Of a stretch of DNA of 7,177 bases, positions 5,500 to 7,177 are shown one piece after another; positions within the stretch are counted from its first letter, which is position 1, and every line of letters begins with the position of its first letter. Source of the DNA: Sphingomonadales bacterium (lineage in GTDB: Bacteria > Pseudomonadota > Alphaproteobacteria > Sphingomonadales > Sphingomonadaceae); NCBI GenBank assembly GCA_024636595.1, contig JAGXGT010000057.1, forward strand, positions 1 through 7,177, written 5' to 3'. The notes beneath the pieces are model-generated. The model saw only the letters and a list, made by a program, of their open reading frames with translations. It was not told the origin of the DNA and did not search any database. Made by a program: the position numbers and the translations under genes.

Positions 5500-5528
5500 G
5501 ATATGGGTGTTTTGCGTTGATTTTTCAA
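5500..5528 (-). promoter_or_regulatory. Probable promoter of the copper-chaperone gene
   Basis: Read on the minus strand, TTGAAA (complement of 5523-5528) and CATATC (complement of 5500-5505) are 17 bp apart. The -35 fits 5 of 6 consensus bases; the -10 fits 3 of 6. Transcription would start near 5493, leaving about 30 nt of leader. Its -35 lies 18 bp from the -35 of the dnaK promoter, back to back. Confidence 0.4.
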
Positions 5529-5546
5529 ATGTAGGAGGACTCACGT

Positions 5547-5574
5547 CTTGTGCCAAGAAAAATGGCACCTATAT
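5547..5574 (+). promoter_or_regulatory. Heat-shock sigma-32 (RpoH) promoter of dnaK
   Basis: CTTG (5547-5550), a 17-bp spacer, then CCTATAT (5568-5574) matches the alphaproteobacterial RpoH consensus CTTG-N17/18-CYTATNT at every defined position. Transcription would start near 5581, giving a leader of about 75 nt before dnaK. The spacer contains a perfect 6-bp inverted repeat, GTGCCA-N7-TGGCAC (5550-5568). Confidence 0.8.
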
Positions 5575-5619
5575 CGCTTGACGAAGCCGTAACGGTGCCG
5601 ATTGAACAGGGCCGGGCGG

Positions 5620-5644
5620 CAATTTTGCTAATGTTAGAAAATTG
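5620..5644 (+). promoter_or_regulatory. AT-rich hairpin in the dnaK leader, next to the ribosome binding site
   Basis: CAATTTT (5620-5626) pairs perfectly with AAAATTG (5638-5644). Inside, CTAA and TTAG (5628-5631, 5634-5637) can extend the stem past one unpaired G. The structure ends 3 nt before GAGGGA (5648-5653), the dnaK ribosome binding site. It is not a CIRCE element (TTAGCACTC-N9-GAGTGCTAA). It could act as a temperature-sensitive leader structure or affect mRNA stability; both are inference. Confidence 0.4.
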
Positions 5645-5656
5645 ATTGAGGGATTT

Positions 5657-7177
5657 ATGGGTAAAGTTATCGGAATTGATCTTGGCACCACCAACAGCTG
5701 TGTTGCCGTTATGGATGGCGGAAAGCCAAAGGTAATTGAAAATGCGGAAGGCGCACGGACCACTCCGTCTGTCGTCGCATTCACCAAGGATGGCGAACGC
5801 CTGATCGGTCAGCCGGCCAAGCGCCAGGCAGTCACCAATCCGGAAAGCACGATTTTCGCCGTAAAGCGTCTGATCGGTCGACGGTTCGATGACCCGATGA
5901 CCAAGAAAGACATGGAGCTGGTTCCCTATGAGATTGTCAAGGGTCCCAACGGCGATGCCTGGGTGAAAGCCGGCGGCGAAGATTATAGTCCGTCACAGAT
6001 TTCTGCCTATACGTTGCAGAAGATGAAAGAAACGGCCGAAGCCTATCTCGGCGAAACCGTGACCCAGGCCGTGATCACCACACCAGCCTATTTTAACGAC
6101 GCCCAGCGTCAGGCAACCAAGGATGCGGGCAAGATTGCCGGCCTCGAAGTGCTGCGTATCATCAACGAGCCAACCGCTGCGGCGCTGGCTTATGGCCTCG
6201 ACAAGAATGATGGCAAGACCATTGCTGTCTATGACCTTGGCGGCGGTACGTTCGATATTTCGATCCTCGAAATTGGCGACGGCGTTTTCGAAGTCAAATC
6301 GACCAACGGCGACACGTTCCTCGGCGGTGAAGATTTTGATGCCAAGCTGGTCGAGTTTCTCGCAGCCGACTTCAAGAAAGCCGAAAGCATCGACCTGACC
6401 AAAGACAAACTTGCGCTGCAGCGTCTGAAGGAAGCGGCAGAAAAGGCGAAAATCGAACTGTCGAGTGCGCAGACGACCGAAATCAACCTGCCATTTATTA
6501 CGGCAGACCAAAACGGACCGAAGCATCTGGTCAAGGCGATCAGCCGCTCCGATCTGGAAAAGCTGGTTGGCGATCTCGTCAAGCGGACCCTTGATCCTTG
6601 CAAGAAGGCACTCAAGGACGCTGGTGTCGAAGCCAAGGACATCGACGATGTCGTGATGGTTGGCGGTATGACCCGCATGCCTCTGGTTCGCGAAACCGTA
6701 GAGAAATTCTTCGGCCGGGAACCGCATGTTGGCGTAAACCCGGATGAAGTTGTTGCGATGGGCGCTGCCATTCAGGCAGGCGTGTTGCAGGGCGACGTCA
6801 AGGACGTGCTGCTGCTCGACGTCACTCCATTGTCGCTGGGTATCGAAACCCTCGGCGGCGTGTTCACCCGCATGATCGACCGCAACACCACGATCCCAAC
6901 GAAAAAGTCGCAGGTCTACTCGACCGCCGATGACAATCAGGGCGCGGTGACGATCCGTGTCTTCCAGGGCGAGCGTGAAATGGCGGCGGACAACAAGATG
7001 CTCGGCCAGTTCGATCTGGTTGGTATCCCACCTGCACCGCGCGGCGTGCCGCAGATCGATGTTACGTTTGACATCGACGCCAACGGCATCGTCAACGTGT
7101 CGGCGAAAGACAAGGGCACCGGCAAGGAACAGCAGATCAAGATCCAGGCTTCCGGCGGTCTGAGCGATAGCGATATC
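5657..7177 (+). CDS. dnaK: Chaperone DnaK (Hsp70), C-terminus beyond the window
   Basis: The first 507 codons of DnaK are present, of roughly 630-640 expected. DnaK is the cytosolic ATP-driven Hsp70 that binds unfolded segments with DnaJ and GrpE. The nucleotide-binding domain shows [10 protein letters not shown] (6-15), the catalytic Lys70 in AVKRLIGR, the extra segment near 79-105 typical of Gram-negative Hsp70s, [21 protein letters not shown] (138-158), [14 protein letters not shown] (167-180), the second phosphate motif DLGGGTFD (193-200) with Thr198, and [12 protein letters not shown] (331-342). The interdomain linker VLLLDVTP is at 384-391, and the beta substrate-binding domain runs from there toward the edge ([26 protein letters not shown]). 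The helical lid is not seen. The ATG follows GAGGGA by 3 nt. Regulation is by a sigma-32-type promoter about 75 bp upstream of the start. No frameshift or missing key residue was seen. Confidence 0.99.
   Translation, partial: MGKVIGIDLGTTNSCVAVMDGGKPKVIENAEGARTTPSVVAFTKDGERLIGQPAKRQAVTNPESTIFAVKRLIGRRFDDPMTKKDMELVPYEIVKGPNGDAWVKAGGEDYSPSQISAYTLQKMKETAEAYLGETVTQAVITTPAYFNDAQRQATKDAGKIAGLEVLRIINEPTAAALAYGLDKNDGKTIAVYDLGGGTFDISILEIGDGVFEVKSTNGDTFLGGEDFDAKLVEFLAADFKKAESIDLTKDKLALQRLKEAAEKAKIELSSAQTTEINLPFITADQNGPKHLVKAISRSDLEKLVGDLVKRTLDPCKKALKDAGVEAKDIDDVVMVGGMTRMPLVRETVEKFFGREPHVGVNPDEVVAMGAAIQAGVLQGDVKDVLLLDVTPLSLGIETLGGVFTRMIDRNTTIPTKKSQVYSTADDNQGAVTIRVFQGEREMAADNKMLGQFDLVGIPPAPRGVPQIDVTFDIDANGIVNVSAKDKGTGKEQQIKIQASGGLSDSDI

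Noticed and set aside
5563..5577. A sigma-54-like site (TGGCAC-N5-TCGC) upstream of dnaK
   Set aside because: The GG and GC pairs are correctly spaced, but the -12 element lacks TTGC, and the bases are already explained by the palindrome and the sigma-32 promoter.
5620..5644. CIRCE/HrcA operator at dnaK
   Set aside because: The arms CAATTTT/AAAATTG do not match TTAGCACTC-N9-GAGTGCTAA, and the site is in the leader next to the ribosome binding site.
5993..6727. A 244-codon open frame opposite dnaK
   Set aside because: This antisense frame occurs opposite dnaK in many genomes and has been mis-annotated as an 'NAD-specific glutamate dehydrogenase'. It is a by-product of dnaK codon use and has no start signal of its own.

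Overview
The window looks like ordinary chromosome from an alphaproteobacterium, most likely a sphingomonad (Sphingomonadales). This rests on recalled resemblance of the protein families (an OmpW with a TICCVTQHD segment, a short 'vgr-related' HExxH protein, DUF465), on alphaproteobacterial-type promoter motifs, and on a moderately high GC content. I ran no database search. I see no phage, transposon, CRISPR array, tRNA or rRNA, and no multi-gene defence or biosynthetic system.

Layout. At the left edge, on the minus strand, lie the first 41 codons of a permease, probably GntP-type (1-124). Upstream of it on the same strand is a complete heme dioxygenase of the indoleamine 2,3-dioxygenase family (223-1383), with a REP-like palindrome in the gap between them. 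A divergent intergenic region (1384-1599) follows. It holds an inverted repeat close to the dioxygenase start and a full match to the general stress response (EcfG) promoter consensus, which faces a small glycine-zipper lipoprotein (1600-1890). Then, on the plus strand, come a MATE-family efflux transporter (1960-3348), a 57-residue DUF465 protein (3485-3658) behind an array of CGATT/AATCG units, and an OmpW-like outer-membrane barrel (3798-4472) closed by a strong rho-independent terminator (4501-4538).

On the minus strand, a PCu(A)C-type copper-chaperone lipoprotein (5015-5464) and a small HExxH protein (4553-5002) lie 12 bp apart and are probably co-transcribed. They diverge from dnaK (5657 to the right edge; 507 codons present, C-terminal lid missing). 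The dnaK upstream region carries an exact match to the alphaproteobacterial heat-shock sigma-32 consensus, a palindrome inside that promoter's spacer, and an AT-rich hairpin just before the ribosome binding site.

How the genes fit together. This is not one pathway. Several genes concern the envelope (lipoprotein, MATE pump, OmpW, copper chaperone), and two have stress promoters readable from the sequence (EcfG for the lipoprotein, sigma-32 for dnaK). The points most worth a second look are these regulatory sites, the His that replaces the distal Ser in the IDO-family enzyme, and the uncharacterised HExxH protein paired with a copper chaperone.
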